From positions 265,096-306,180 of the forward strand of contig NW_019091439.1 in assembly GCF_001949145.1 (NCBI RefSeq): DNA of 41,085 nt, written 5' to 3'. The stretch's first letter is position 1. Each line of letters begins with the position of its first letter. The position numbers and the translations under genes were made by a program. Under the pieces are notes generated by a model. It did not search any database and was not told where the DNA came from. It saw only the letters and a program-made list of their open reading frames with translations. Positions 1 through 40,982 of this stretch are shown in pieces. This stretch comes from Acanthaster planci. Its lineage: Eukaryota; Echinodermata; Asteroidea; Valvatida; Acanthasteridae.

Positions 1-264
1 GCCAGTTCGTGAACAAAAGACAGTTATATAACACCGCACAGTCTGGGCTCTGTTTACAAGGCTGCAGACCTGGCTGAAATACTCGGGCGTCGATGAAGGT
101 CACCTATCAACTTAGAGTAGTGCCTGAAGATTACTTCGTGTGGCTATAAACGACCGTTAAATGAAACGATGAATTTTTGAAGGATTTTGAAAAATGGAAA
201 AAATGATAGTCATGCCGGCCCAGCATCATCAACATTGAAAAATGCCCCGGCACAAAGTGGTTAA
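1..264. mobile_element. Possible right end of a TTAA-type element cut by the window edge
   Basis: Bases 245-264 read CCCCGGCACAAAGTGGTTAA. On the opposite strand this is TTAACCACTTTGTGCCGGGG, sharing TTAACCACTT and GCC.GGG with the right end of the candidate element at 16444. The left boundary is outside the window. Confidence 0.35.
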
Positions 265-726
265 AGCAAACCCCTGGTATTGCAGTATGCTTTGAACTGT
301 ACTTTGCTGATTGTATTTTGAACTACAGATGAAAACAAAAATGAGGTTTTTACAAACACCAAGCCCTGCCAAGTTCATGTTGGAAACCCACCACTTCAAT
401 TTGTGATTACGAAAAACATCTCCACCAAGAAAACCATTTCTGCTATTATAACAATAATGACTTTGATCTTTGACCTATGAAGCCCCAAATCAAGAGACTT
501 CCAGAGGGCACTATGACCAACTAACACACCAAAGTTAAAGCTAATAACATTGATACCAACTCTTTTTCAAGTTATCTAAGTATGGCAGACAACTTCACCC
601 TTTTCAGTGAAGCTGAGACAATTTCTTTCTAAGACTATACACAAACATGTCCATGAAGATTTGAATCAAGTCCAATGTGAAGAAGGGCGGGCTGTAAATA
701 CCGAGGTGTACCATAGGTATTCATAC
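1..726 (-). other. Start of TAOK intron 17
   Basis: I looked for the C-terminal exon that follows VSLRR in other TAO kinases and did not find it. Bases up to 264 look like the end of a TTAA-type element (listed separately). The rest is featureless. Confidence 0.7.
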
Positions 727-28664
<27,938 letters not shown>

Positions 28665-29710
28665 CCTACTGCAAGAGACAGTCCTGGTTTAAGAGTACAG
28701 GGGCACTAACTTCACTGGTGTAGGGTGATGCCCACATGGGGTAGGGGGTGGGTGATACGGCTGCAGCTGTCTGACTGCTGGAGCCTTGATGCCAAATTAA
28801 TACGCACACTGCCTAGAAAGAAACAAGTAAGACCAAATCAAGCAACAGTGATACCATGTGGTCATACAGGTAGGAGCAATTCACAGTGCAGAGCACCACC
28901 AAAAACTTGCTTTGAAGAGGCAACTTCCAATTTCATAACTCACATCCTGCAATTCATCATTTAGCAAGTACATTCATCTTTCATTATTGCAATACATGTA
29001 CCTCAAACACAAGCGTACTTCTAAAACTCTTGAATTCAAACATGTTTACTGACTAAAACTACATGTACAGTACTTCCAAAGTTCGACCAAGCACACATTC
29101 ATGCACATGTAAGTAACCATAGTGCAAAGAGTAAACACAATATAACTTGCACAGTCATAGTGCAAAAAGACCATCTGCTTGCAGTGCTCCTTCAATAACA
29201 AGCAACATTCTACATTTTGCTGATTACCGTCTGGTCCTTCACTGTACCTATATTGTGACCGGTACACTTGCACATGTTCACTGACATTAGAGTTTGATTT
29301 TACCCTAACACCCTAGGCTCTTGCACTAAGGAGCATACTGAACTTAATATGTACCTGTACAAGCAGGTCAGTATACCAAACCTGATAAATTTCAACAGAA
29401 TGAGCCTGTTGGAGTTTGAGTAATATGGTATGGATGGGTCTATGCAGTATAGGATGACTTGCACTGAACAGTACCAAACCTGACAAAATCAAGCACAGTC
29501 CTACAACTGTTACAGCAAGCCAGACACTGCAGACAACAACACCTCTTAGGTTGGGATGGAAAGGAGATTCATTGTATTAACGTATATTTTATACACGAAA
29601 GTACTAAGGCACATTTGTAGTGAGCTCTTTGATGTCTCAATGTGCATGGTATACGTACATGTGTGTAAATGTCCAAACCGAACTCAAACTGAACCTTGCA
29701 GCACTAAAAA

Positions 29711-29996
29711 ACCTTCAAATTTAACTTGTGAACACAGATAATATACACACTGATAACAGACTTAGTTCCATGAATTAACTTGAAGAAATCAACTTGCAAA
29801 ATCGATGTTTTTTTACTTGTTTGGGCAGACTGTAATAATACCATTTTTATAGACAGGTTGCCACATTTACCAGTTGCCACATTTACCGGTAGATTCCGTG
29901 TTCTTTGCACGGGCACAATGCAGCGGGAACCAGCACAGCATTGCTTTAATGCATGGAGCTTTGTGCATGTGTTTTCACCACTGCGACACCGAAACG
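29711..29996 (+). repeat. Dispersed repeat family X, copy B
   Basis: The partner of 7701-7990. It carries a small private duplication of GTTGCCACATTTACC near 29859-29889. The minus-strand open frame across it (29704-30273) is not conserved in copy A, which argues against a coding function. Confidence 0.85.
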
Positions 29997-32133
29997 ACAC
30001 CTCAAATTCACAGCTGGATGTTTGAAATGGCCCTTCAAACCTCCTCAACAAGCACTGCAGTAATATTAACGTCATTAACAGTATCAAAATCAAGCACAAA
30101 GGCACATTTGTATTCAATATAAAGCCACCATGAGGCCCCCAGTATTTAGAGTAACCCCATCTACGGTAGTTACATGTATGTAGACCTATTGACCAAATTG
30201 GCAACATCCTTTTATTATCATTTAAACTACAATTTAAAAATAAGATGCACATTTTCATAATAAATTTCACCATATTACTTGTTCATGCAGTGATGAAGAA
30301 GAAATTATAGTCAAAGGATATTTCCAACTATTTTTGACCATTTTCCCGACAAGACCTGACAAAATTGGTTGGCACTGCCCATGACAGCTACATGTATATG
30401 TACCCGGTAGTCCTACATGTATACATATGTATTTCCTGTTTATACATGTACATGCGCACGTACATGTACCTAGACAACTCAACAGGATCTTACTTTAAAT
30501 GAAAATGTTACGTTGTTGGGGGCGCTGTTCAGCATTTTAACTTTGCTTAACGTCTTCTGTTTAAATTATTATTTTGAACAACTGTCCCAGGTACCTTGCC
30601 ATCCAAGTTCCTCTTGTAATGTAAGATGTCTTCAGTGATCAGTGTGGTGTTTCTGGTGATTATTTTGCATTATCGATGTTGGAGTTTTGTTTTTGTGAGT
30701 GAAAACTTGTGTGGCTAGGCATACAGTGAACCTTGTAATTGTACATATTAGTGTTTAAACATGGCAGCCACTATCATTATCAGTGTGATCGATAATCATG
30801 ATTCGAAAATGCCATGATACGCATTGCGATACAAACATAAGAATCACGAAATTTGGTGCGGGGGAATCAATTATGATAAATGTACAGTACGTTGAAAATA
30901 AAGTTAGGCCTAATAAAAATTTAAAATATATAGCTTTTCATTTTTAATACTAACTTAAAATACTCTTGCAAGAAATAGTTTGGACTGGTTCAGCACCACA
31001 GACAACTTGCCGCATGTACATGTATCTAGCAATAGTACGCAAAAGTGACGGCGAGGCATGCATTGTGGATGTAACAGCGCAGCCAAACCTTCACACCAAT
31101 CTCGGTGTCATGAGACATTGGATTCATATCAGACTTTATCCTTCCATTTGTTAAACCATACCAGTTTATCAGGTTTAGACAGGTTTTTTTCTTCCTTGTA
31201 TACTAGGCCTATGTACATATAAGTGCCAATTTTTCCGTTTTTTCCTTTTTCTACCAATGTGTCGTGACGGCCAGGTCAAACTTTACACATCCTCGTTCGG
31301 ACGTCGAACAGTATTGGAGCTCCGTAATGCACGCGACTGAATGCACATGTACACATACATGTACAGTACATGTACATGCGTGCCATGATACATGTACGTA
31401 TCTGTGTGGCTGGGCTCAAAGCACAAGCTTTGTGTTTAAACAGCATTCTGGGACCATTCGGTCATTGTGTTGTGACTGCCTGCCAATGAAGCATCAATAT
31501 TCATTCATGAGTTAGTGGGACTCATTACAGCCGTTCGTGTGTGAGAAGACGTAGTGACTAACAATCTCCACTATAACTTGTGATAGCACACATTGCAGTG
31601 TGAATTTACGGCTTGAAATAAGGTTAGTACATTTTCGCTTTCGCCGATAGAGGGTTTCGTGACAACTGGCACGGGGCACTAAGTTATTGTATTATGCATC
31701 ATTGTGCGGGATTTAAGTTTTGTATGGGCTTTCAAACAATTTTTAGGCATTACCTTTTTGAAATGTCATAGCAACACAAATGTATAATTGTCTGAAGAGG
31801 CTCTGACTTAGATACGATCTTTGACAAGACCATTCCTCAAGTGACAAATCCACAGAAAAAACAGTGGATGGACTCACTGCAGACAATCCAAATCACTTTT
31901 TAAGTTAAAAAAAATCCCCACCCCAAAAGTTTTGGCCAAGAAACTTTAGAAGAAAAAAACATACTACCCACCTACCCAACCTATTTTTGCTTCAATGTGA
32001 TAGGAAGCACAGCTATTATTTTGTTTGACCTAATGTCAATAAACCAGAAACATTTAGAGAAATAAATGCAGTTTTATGTTTAATTTTGAGAATCACCTTG
32101 CAGAAACTTTTTGTCCTCGTCACCTATAAGCTC

Positions 32134-32417
32134 ACCATTGGTAAGCTTCTATTGGTAAGTTACCATTGGTAAGCTACTATTGGTAAGTTACCATTGGTAA
32201 GTTACCATTGGTAAGTTACCATTGGTAAGTTACCATTGGTAAGTTACCATTGGTAGGTTACTATTGTCAAGTTACCATTGGTAAGTTACCATTGGTAAGT
32301 TACCATTGGTAGGTTACCATTGGTAGGTTACCATTGGTAGGTTACCATTGGTAAGTTACCATTGGTAGGTTACCATTGGTAAGTTACTTTTGGCAAATTA
32401 CTATTGGTAAGTTACCA
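32134..32417. repeat. 14-bp minisatellite, about 20 units
   Basis: The unit is ATTGGTAAGTTACC with occasional GGTAGG, CTATTG and CAAATT variants. Each unit contains the inverted repeat TTACC-ATT-GGTAA and a perfect plus-strand donor core GGTAAGT. Variants are interspersed, as expected for slippage or conversion. Confidence 0.95.
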
Positions 32418-32459
32418 AGTGAATTGTTTTAAATTGGCTTTTTGTATTATTGGTTTCTT

Positions 32460-32554
32460 TGTTGTTACGATATGTACAGTATCGTGATATTTATCGCGAC
32501 CCAAGTATCTCAATATGTATTGTAACGGGAGAAAGTGGTACCGTTACACCCCTA
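32460..32554. mobile_element. hAT-like transposon end
   Basis: The end CCGTTACACCCCTA (opposite strand TAGGGGTGTAACGG) and the subterminal ATCGTGATATTTATCGCGAC are typical of hAT DNA transposon termini. The adjacent 8 bases GTGATGCT would be the target duplication. Related CGATAATCATGATTCG and CCATGATACGCATTGCGATA sequence occurs at 30788-30832, but I could not find the matching left end. Confidence 0.5.
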
Positions 32555-35500
32555 GTGATGCTTTCTCGTCTTCTGGTGTGTTGAGGGTTTCTGATGTCTC
32601 CTTGCCACTCATATGAGTCATTGTATATATTGATAGCATTTTAACCACAACGCTGAACCATAGTTACCACCTGGGAAAGACAACATTTCAAAGGGCCATA
32701 TTTATTCATCCAAACATCAACCCCCCCAATGCACCTTTGTCCTATGGGCTACAACCATACCAGCCTGTCTGTAATGAAATAGTCAAAACATGAATGTACT
32801 CAGTCTTGATGTGCCTGGCAATGACCCACCCAAAGACGTAGATGTAACTGTTTACATGGCGAAAAAAAGGAGAAAGGTAGTGAAGTCACTGTGCCCAAAC
32901 AACACCTCGCATTATCAAAGAAAATCTGATCATTTTGAAATTACACTGTGGCTTTCAAGTTTAAGATGGACAGTTTGTGACCAGTTCACACAAGAGGGCA
33001 TGTAAACACAATGTGGCAATCAACAGTTATGAAACGGACCGATAATGTTGCTTTCAGTGGATGTACATGTACATGTAGCGGTACAGTGCCAATACAATGT
33101 ACATGTACCACATCTGATTTTCCTGATGCTGCAGTACACATTACAGGCAACATCCACAAAACATGGGGAGATGAGTACATACATGTACATGTATTATTTT
33201 AAAGACGGCCAGACCTCAGAGTGCTGCAAAATATGATGTTACAGTGAGAAATATCCTACAAATACCGAACATGTACAGAGTGTACGAGAACATGTACGAG
33301 TCTCAGTAGTCAGTACATGTGTATTTATGGTATTTGGCTTTAGTTTAGAAGTTGGCCTGTACTGACTGTATTCATTCAAAATCATATTTCTCAGACAAAA
33401 ATAATACCGCCAGCAAGTGGTAATCAGCTGAAGACACACCTACATAAATAGTATAAATAGTATATGTGCATGTACACTCAACAATGAACTATGAAATTTG
33501 TAAATTCATTCAGCCAACAGAGGCACTAAACTCCACTGTAAGCCAATGTCATTATTTGTTTGACTTTTTTTGCCCGCCCCCAGGCTGAGACCAGCCAAGA
33601 AAAACCTCCATGATAATAGGCCAGACACGCCAATAGCTGATGCATTGTGGTCAGGGTGCTAAACCCCTTATTTGTATTGGTTCAGGTTATGGGCTGTGCT
33701 GTTGCTGCTGAGAACTACAGCTGGCCCCATTTCTTTCAATGGTTATCCAACAAAGGACTGCTGGGAGGGGGGGCCTTGAGGAACTCCTGAAAAAGTGGCA
33801 TATACATGTAAACAACAGGGACAGTGAAAGCCAGCCCACAAATGGGAACACTGTGTTAAATATTCTGTTGTGCATTTACCATGTGATAATCATTAATCCA
33901 GTACTATTACCAAGTAACAATGAAAACCTGCTATGTAGTTTGGTCAACATGACCTTTTAATCAAATGCTACAGGCTGCCGACATTGCAGGATACTTTACC
34001 CATTGGACAGGTAGACAGAGCCCAGTCACTGATTACTGATTTTGTAGCATCAAAACCAATACAATCTACGAATCATTCCCAAATTTTTGTTAAAAAATAA
34101 AAACAAAGCAAGCTCATATTCCTTGAGTTCCTGGTACTGGTATGTAAACATGTACCAGTATGTATGACATGTACACATACACGTATTACATGCTGTACAT
34201 AACTTGAGACAATGCATTGTCATTTAAAAATACAATGCAATAAACATATATGTACATGTACCGGTTTGTCTAACAAAACAGTTTGTTCATACTCACTCGT
34301 GTTACTTTGTCGGTCCTGTAATGTGTTGCAGTCTCGTAAATGTACGAGGTCGTGACCATGTGGTCCAGTAATTATTTCATGAAATTCAAACCCTGCATAC
34401 ATGTCTACATGTACATTTGCCCATGTGTACACGTACATATGCCCATGTGTACATGTACCTTGAATGCATTTTCCATGCATGTTTTTACCTTTTTAATGCA
34501 TACTATAGGCAATACTTCTACCAGAATGGACATTATGAGTACAAGTTTGTGATCACAATACCTCTGATAGTTTGCTTTTTTTCATAAAAGCAAACATTTC
34601 TAGCCAACACCACAATACATCATTGAAATTAACCAATTCATAGCACTATAAGCTGCCTGAAAAAAAGACTGCTTGAATGCCCTTGCACACAGGAAACACA
34701 CAATGAAATGTACAATGTACTTTCATTTATCCATGCATATGCTTTGGTTCAGTGTGTTCTCCCACGCTTGCTTTCTCTGTACAGTTTATCCTTATTGCAA
34801 GCAGGGCAATCACGTGTTACTACATACACCTGTAAATGTACAGTGTATCAACAATAAAAACTATGAGTATTACACTGAATGCATTTTTAGCTTGAAATCC
34901 TGCTAGTGAAGGTACTGGTACCATTTTTGCTTAACTTCACTGTGCTTATGGGTACACATGTATATCTACATAAATGTACTGGAACACCTATTGAAACAAT
35001 AGGATAACGTTTCTATTGTCATTGTCAACAGACCAAAGAGGTCATGTACATAAACACATACCAGTAAATGTGCATGCACTCGTAGTTGTTGGTCACCTTA
35101 CCATGTCCCATGTATTTAAATGTGTATCATACATCCACATCCGGATTAATCACATGCAGCCTACAGGGTACCATGAGCTCTATGGTTACAGGGTACTATA
35201 CATTGTAAGTACAATACCAGTACATGTACTTGTACAAGCCTTCTGTACACTTACATTTCTGCAGTACACATGTGCATGTACCCGCAGCTGATCCAGCAGT
35301 AATCAATATTAAGATGCAAGTAAACCATTGGAATTGATGAGCTCATTTTTTGTTCTTAAATTGTCTCTTCCTTGCAATTTATCGTTCAAACCAAACTGAT
35401 ATTTAAACGTAGTTCTGGCAGACAGTCTATTCTTTATACACAGTGCATACTGCCACGCAGAATGATTTTTAAGAAACTGGATCTGAAAACAATTGAATAG

Positions 35501-36717
35501 AATATAACAAATGACAAATTACTGAATTACCAACCAACAGATCATTTGAAAATGAAATCAAAACAGGTGAAGTATGTTTTGATGATATAAACACTTTGAG
35601 AGAATCACGAGCAAGAATGTGATGAACATCTAGTAACAAACCTTGGTGAAATGAACATGATCTAAATGTAGCTTGCGCTTCATGTCAGCCAAAGTTCTGT
35701 ATATGTGGCCATACGAGATGATGATAAGCTACTTCAAGTTGAACTTACAGTATTTAAGGTAGAGGAAACCATTTGCACTTGCTGCAAGTTTTCAAAATCG
35801 GCCAATTTGAATTTCCATTGCCTTGTTCCAAGTTTTGAGTTCAATGCATCAAGAAAAATCAAGAAAAACGCTGTTCACTTTTGAAAATCCAAGCACAGCT
35901 CGTTCAGTTTTGCCTTGAAGCCTTGCAAAACTAGTGCTGACCTTCTTTCCAAACAATAGGATTTAAGTATTTTTAAAAAAAATTTGAAAAACACAAAAAC
36001 AACTGTATTTAAATTCCTCCTGATGCAAATGTATTAGGTCTGCCAAAACAAATTTCCGGTAGTTGTAGTAAAAAAGAAAGGATTTTTAAAATGTTTTCTT
36101 TTTTTTCACCCTCTGACCCAGCCAAACTTTGTGTTACATGTACTGAATGTTCACAATCCAATGAATAAAAAAAAAGCTGGCCAAATTTGCTCTGCGACAC
36201 ATTTTCTAACCCTGCATGTACAAATTTATAGTACATGTATTCTAATACTGGTCCATTTGAATACTTGTTATAAAAACAGGTGTATAGAACATGTAGCAGT
36301 TCACACTGGTACAGTACAGTCAATACATGTATCATTACATATATACAGGGGTACATGTACATGTGTAGTGGTACCCCGTACATGTACGTCAACCTGATAT
36401 TCTGATGTCAGTCTTGTTTTCTGACCAGTAACATCTAAATGGGTCATTCTATAGATTAGAGGTCCAATATTTTTGTGTCCCTATCACATCTGGCATAATC
36501 TAAGTTCAGAGCACATTCTCTAATTTCCAAGAGTGATGAATGAATGCAAATTACCTGCCAACCATCAATATGAGTGATATTTCTATGTCACATTGTACAT
36601 ATGAGGTGTAAAACAGGGACACAAAAATGTCACACTTTTGGCACCTGACTTTATAGAATGATCCATACAGAAGATCTGTGCGGAAAATGTACATGTACAA
36701 TGAACAACATGCAGGTC

Positions 36718-37182
36718 GAGTTCGGGCGGCCTGTTCTTGACACGGGTTGCTTGTTCTCGTGCTCGAACGGCGGGAACACAACTCAAGACACTGTGCTCAG
36801 AACTGGATTACACACCACCTCCTCATCAGGATTTTACAGGAACACACAAAAAACCTTGTGAAATTTTGATTTTTGAACAGCTGCAAAAAGTAGAGAGATG
36901 GCTTCCAAAGCCACAGTCAATGGGAAGTTTTGCAAAATTAATATTATTATTTTCCGTAACACAGAAATGAATGTTCCTGTTTATATAGAAAAGAATTCAG
37001 TCCATCCAAACATTAACTCTCGAATAACGTAGCCTACATGTAAATGAACGCCGCCATGTTGCATGTTGCTTGTCACTAACTACCAACGATAACCGGTTGT
37101 TTGTTCCCGGCGTTCAAGCCGCCGACCAATGAACAACAAATCGAGCCGTTCGTGAACATACAGGAACAAGCCGCCCGAACTC
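36718..37182. mobile_element. Inverted-repeat-bounded element of 465 bp
   Basis: GAGTTCGGGCGGCCTGTTC at 36718-36736 is the reverse complement of 37164-37182 at 18 of 19 positions. Further in, CTCGAACGGCGGGAACACAAC (about 36762) matches the reverse complement of the sequence at about 37097-37118. The interior has no long ORF. It is more GC- and CpG-rich than its surroundings. It could be a MITE, or a CpG-rich regulatory segment with symmetric motifs. Confidence 0.55.
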
Positions 37183-40100
37183 AGCCACAGTGACTGCTAC
37201 AGTCAACTTACATTCAACATAGCATGGATGTAGGGTCCAGCAATGTTTTAACAGTACATGTACAGGTACCAGACTTGCAACCAGAACCTTTCCTACATTA
37301 GTATTGGAAAACAAAGGGGAAAAAAATTCAAGAGCTCACAATTTTCAGAATTTGCTTATTCCATCGCAAGTCAACCAGACATCATTGCTATGTTCGTGAC
37401 ATACCATACATGTACATGAAACTTCTGATAGACATTATTGACCTGACATCATACAATACAATGTACACACAACAGTGGACCCACATTCATTTGACTAATA
37501 CCGCGTACATATAAATGTACACACTTACATGTATGCATGTCAGGGTTAGACAACCCTCATGTTTTGAAGTTCTTGCAGGACAGTGTGCAGGGCAAAGTAC
37601 ACTGTACCTTTTTGGAATGAGGAAATCATCCTACATGTACATTGAAAATCTCACATTCCAACAATTTCACGTTGACCTGCTGAAGTACGTGTACATTGTA
37701 CATGTACAGTGTGCATTCTACAGGAGTTACACTGCCAATATCACACAGTGTAGTTTGTTGTTTGAGTTCCAATAAACACAAGAAAAACTCAAGGGCAATA
37801 TGACATTTTTTCTTACACATACCCTGCATGCAAGTATTGCACCATAAAGCATCATAACGTTACCAGTTTGCATGCTACATGTAGATTTAAAAACACACGT
37901 TCTAAACAATAACTCCAGAACAAAAAGGCACTGAACCTGCTTAGAAATTGCTGAGTGGATGGAATGTAATGATGACAAGTAGAGAGTCTATGGATGAACT
38001 CCAAGCCTCTCATACAAATTATATCCCATACAGTACATGTACAGCATATACCGGTAAGTGTACATGTACATGTGTACACGTAGACTTTGACACATACATG
38101 TACATGTACATTGTACAAATTTACATTAGAGGGTTCTTGAGATACTGTAGATAAGCCCTCCAAAACCCAAATATAATGGAGAAATTGACAGAAGAGCACC
38201 TGAGAAATAAGTGGCACTCTCTTTCCAAAAAAAATCGGGCAGAAATCTGAAACCAGTTTCATCAGCTCAAGATTACTTTAACAACTTCTTCAGGCATAAA
38301 ACTTAATCAAACAAGTAATCCAATCTTCAGCCATACTGTAACAAGCTGATCTACTGAAGAATATATCTAAAACTTCTGAAAATTAATTCATATTTCACAA
38401 TTCCAACAAATAAAAAAAAGAGAAGTTTCAACGTGACTTTTCCAGCTGCACAGTGAGCTACAGTATCTACCGGTATCTTATCCACTGCACCACACGGTTG
38501 ACAAACCCAATGTACATGTATCATATATGAATCTGTCCAGCATGCGTGGTTGAGTTCACTGCACCATATACATATAACATGTATAATACATAATGTTTGT
38601 ACTTGCTTGTGCAATCCGAAAGTACAAAAGTATACGTTCAGCTTTTGGACAATTTTCATAAAATGGAGATTCAAAACGTCATTTCAACATGACAGACATT
38701 CAAAACAAGAGTTTAAATGATTTTCAAGTATGAAAAATGTGCATACATGTACATGATTTTGATTTTTGTCAAACCCGGTGCATATCAAAGTGTAAGTCGA
38801 AAAGCTGACCCAAATTCCTCTTCTAGAAATTTCATGAACATAAAATTTGCACAACAAGCTTACATTTTAACTTTAAAAACGGCACCGAAAATGTGGTATC
38901 AGACAACTTAATAAGCACCAGTAGCTTTTCTTTTTGAGCAATTCGGATTTAGTAGGACAAATCCAGAACCACTGCATGTCTTCCGCGTGTAAAATCCTCA
39001 TTTTGTCACCAAAACAGTGAGGCATGCCAAGATCCCAAAGTGAAAGTGGATCTGATCCCTGTGGCAGAGATGATGATTAACCCATTGATGTCCAGCCACC
39101 ACAACCGATATTGGTACATCAAACGAAAGGCACTGCTGCTGCACACATCATGCGATTGGTGGGGCAGTCCACATGCTTTCCCCTCATCATTCTTCTCAGT
39201 TAGCTTGCTTCTGAAGACGATGGATTCATATGAACAAGACTGAAAATCCTATGGCCTATCACTCATTTGTAACCACAGGGAGTTTAGAAATCTAGCCTCA
39301 TTGTCATTGTCAAACTTTGTCCTGGCACAAGTCAATGTGAATATACATGTACAGTACATATCACGCAGACAGGTCGGACATATTGGAGACCATGAAAATG
39401 GCCGAGTCTAAGTTTTGCGGGGCAATTCCGACTTTAACCATCAACTACACAACGCTTGGGTACATGTATGTTTTCATGAAAAAATCAACCATGGAAAACT
39501 GATGGATGGAACAATCAATGAGTAGACAAGAACATAGCATTTTGAGCTAGCCTCCACCGCGGCACTTACACGTAAAAGCCAAGCATCCTTTACATGTTGT
39601 GTTAACTCTGGAATTTCAACATGACATTTTATGACATTTCATGAGTGTTTCTGAGTAATGAGTTTTTCTGAAATCGATGATAGAAGCCTTCGTGGCGGCC
39701 CATGTTTGTGACATTTTTTCTACCAGAAATACGTACATGTAGGAAAGCTGAGCCATTTATTAATATTTATTTGGGGAGATGATCTTGTCATATTTTAATC
39801 AGACTCATTTCCTGGATAGGTACGTACATGTACATGTACATGTAGGTGCTGTTGGAATTCCTTTTTAAGAGACTGACAAAGAATTATTGACTATCAAGGG
39901 AGTAAAACTGTCCAGAAATGTCTAGAATACATCTTTACTTTGACAGTGATGACCTGAAACAGTCCTTATTTGTCGACTGTGTATCCAACAGAAAATGCTA
40001 CACGTACATGTACAGACATCAAAGTCCTTTGCATTCGGTTTGTACAGAACTAATTTGTAAGGAACTAATTTGTACAAAAGTATAAATTGAAGAGACAAAC

Positions 40101-40982
40101 CACACCCAAAATTGTGGTAATTTATACGTTTGAAATCCATGAACTGAACAAGCCCTTCATTGATTGCAATTTTTTCTGCATATCATTACAAACCAACACC
40201 AGTTCCAAGAATCTAGCTGACCATATAATTTTCACTGATCAGACCATACAACTAGATGATTGTTCATAACTGTGCAGTAATACCAATAAATACACCCATG
40301 CATTGGCTGGTGCAGGCTACACAGCCAGTATCTATGTATGCAGCATTGCTATCTGATGAGTAATAGCTGGCTTTGAATAGGACACAGATGGCTAAATCCG
40401 CATACTGTATGGACCCCTACATATACAGAGTAGCATCCTTGGCCTTCCATAGTCACAACATTACTGCCTGCATCACCAGGTTATGCATGTACTGGTACAC
40501 AATGCAAACATGCACATGTACAAGTGCACACTGGAGATAGCATGCCAGTACCCAACTAATCAGTTCCAAAATACATGAAAAAGACAAAGAGATTTGCTTC
40601 ACTTTACATACATGTACATGTAAGTTCCCTTACGTGTACATGTACAGTACCTGTTTGTACTTAACATGAACATGAGCACTGCAAACATCAAGTTTTACAT
40701 TACACTCTACATGTACAATACTGTTGGGTACAGCCGTGTGCATGTAAACTTGGTTGAACTTTTAATGAGGGTAGTGAGGGGACAGGTGGTGCATAACATT
40801 TCTTGTACCAATACTGTCAGCATATTTGTTATGACTAATTGTCTTAACTATTGTTTACATGTATTTAATGTTTCTGTTACAAAAGGTAAGATCCTGAACT
40901 TCAAGCACAATGTACATGCATGGCAGGGAGTACAGGCTGCACTTTCCCAGGATATTTATGCCAGAATAACTAAAAGATACAT

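Noticed and set aside
29704-30273. A 189-residue minus-strand ORF, the longest continuous open frame outside TAOK
   Set aside because: It lies across dispersed repeat X; the other copy at 7.7 kb does not keep the frame open, and no domain is recognisable.
30966-31154. Plus-strand ORF with SDGEACIVDVTAQPNLHTNLG
   Set aside because: It is short, with no recognisable family and no convincing splice context.
32134-32417. CRISPR-like regular repeats
   Set aside because: The units are contiguous 14-mers with no spacers, in an animal genome.
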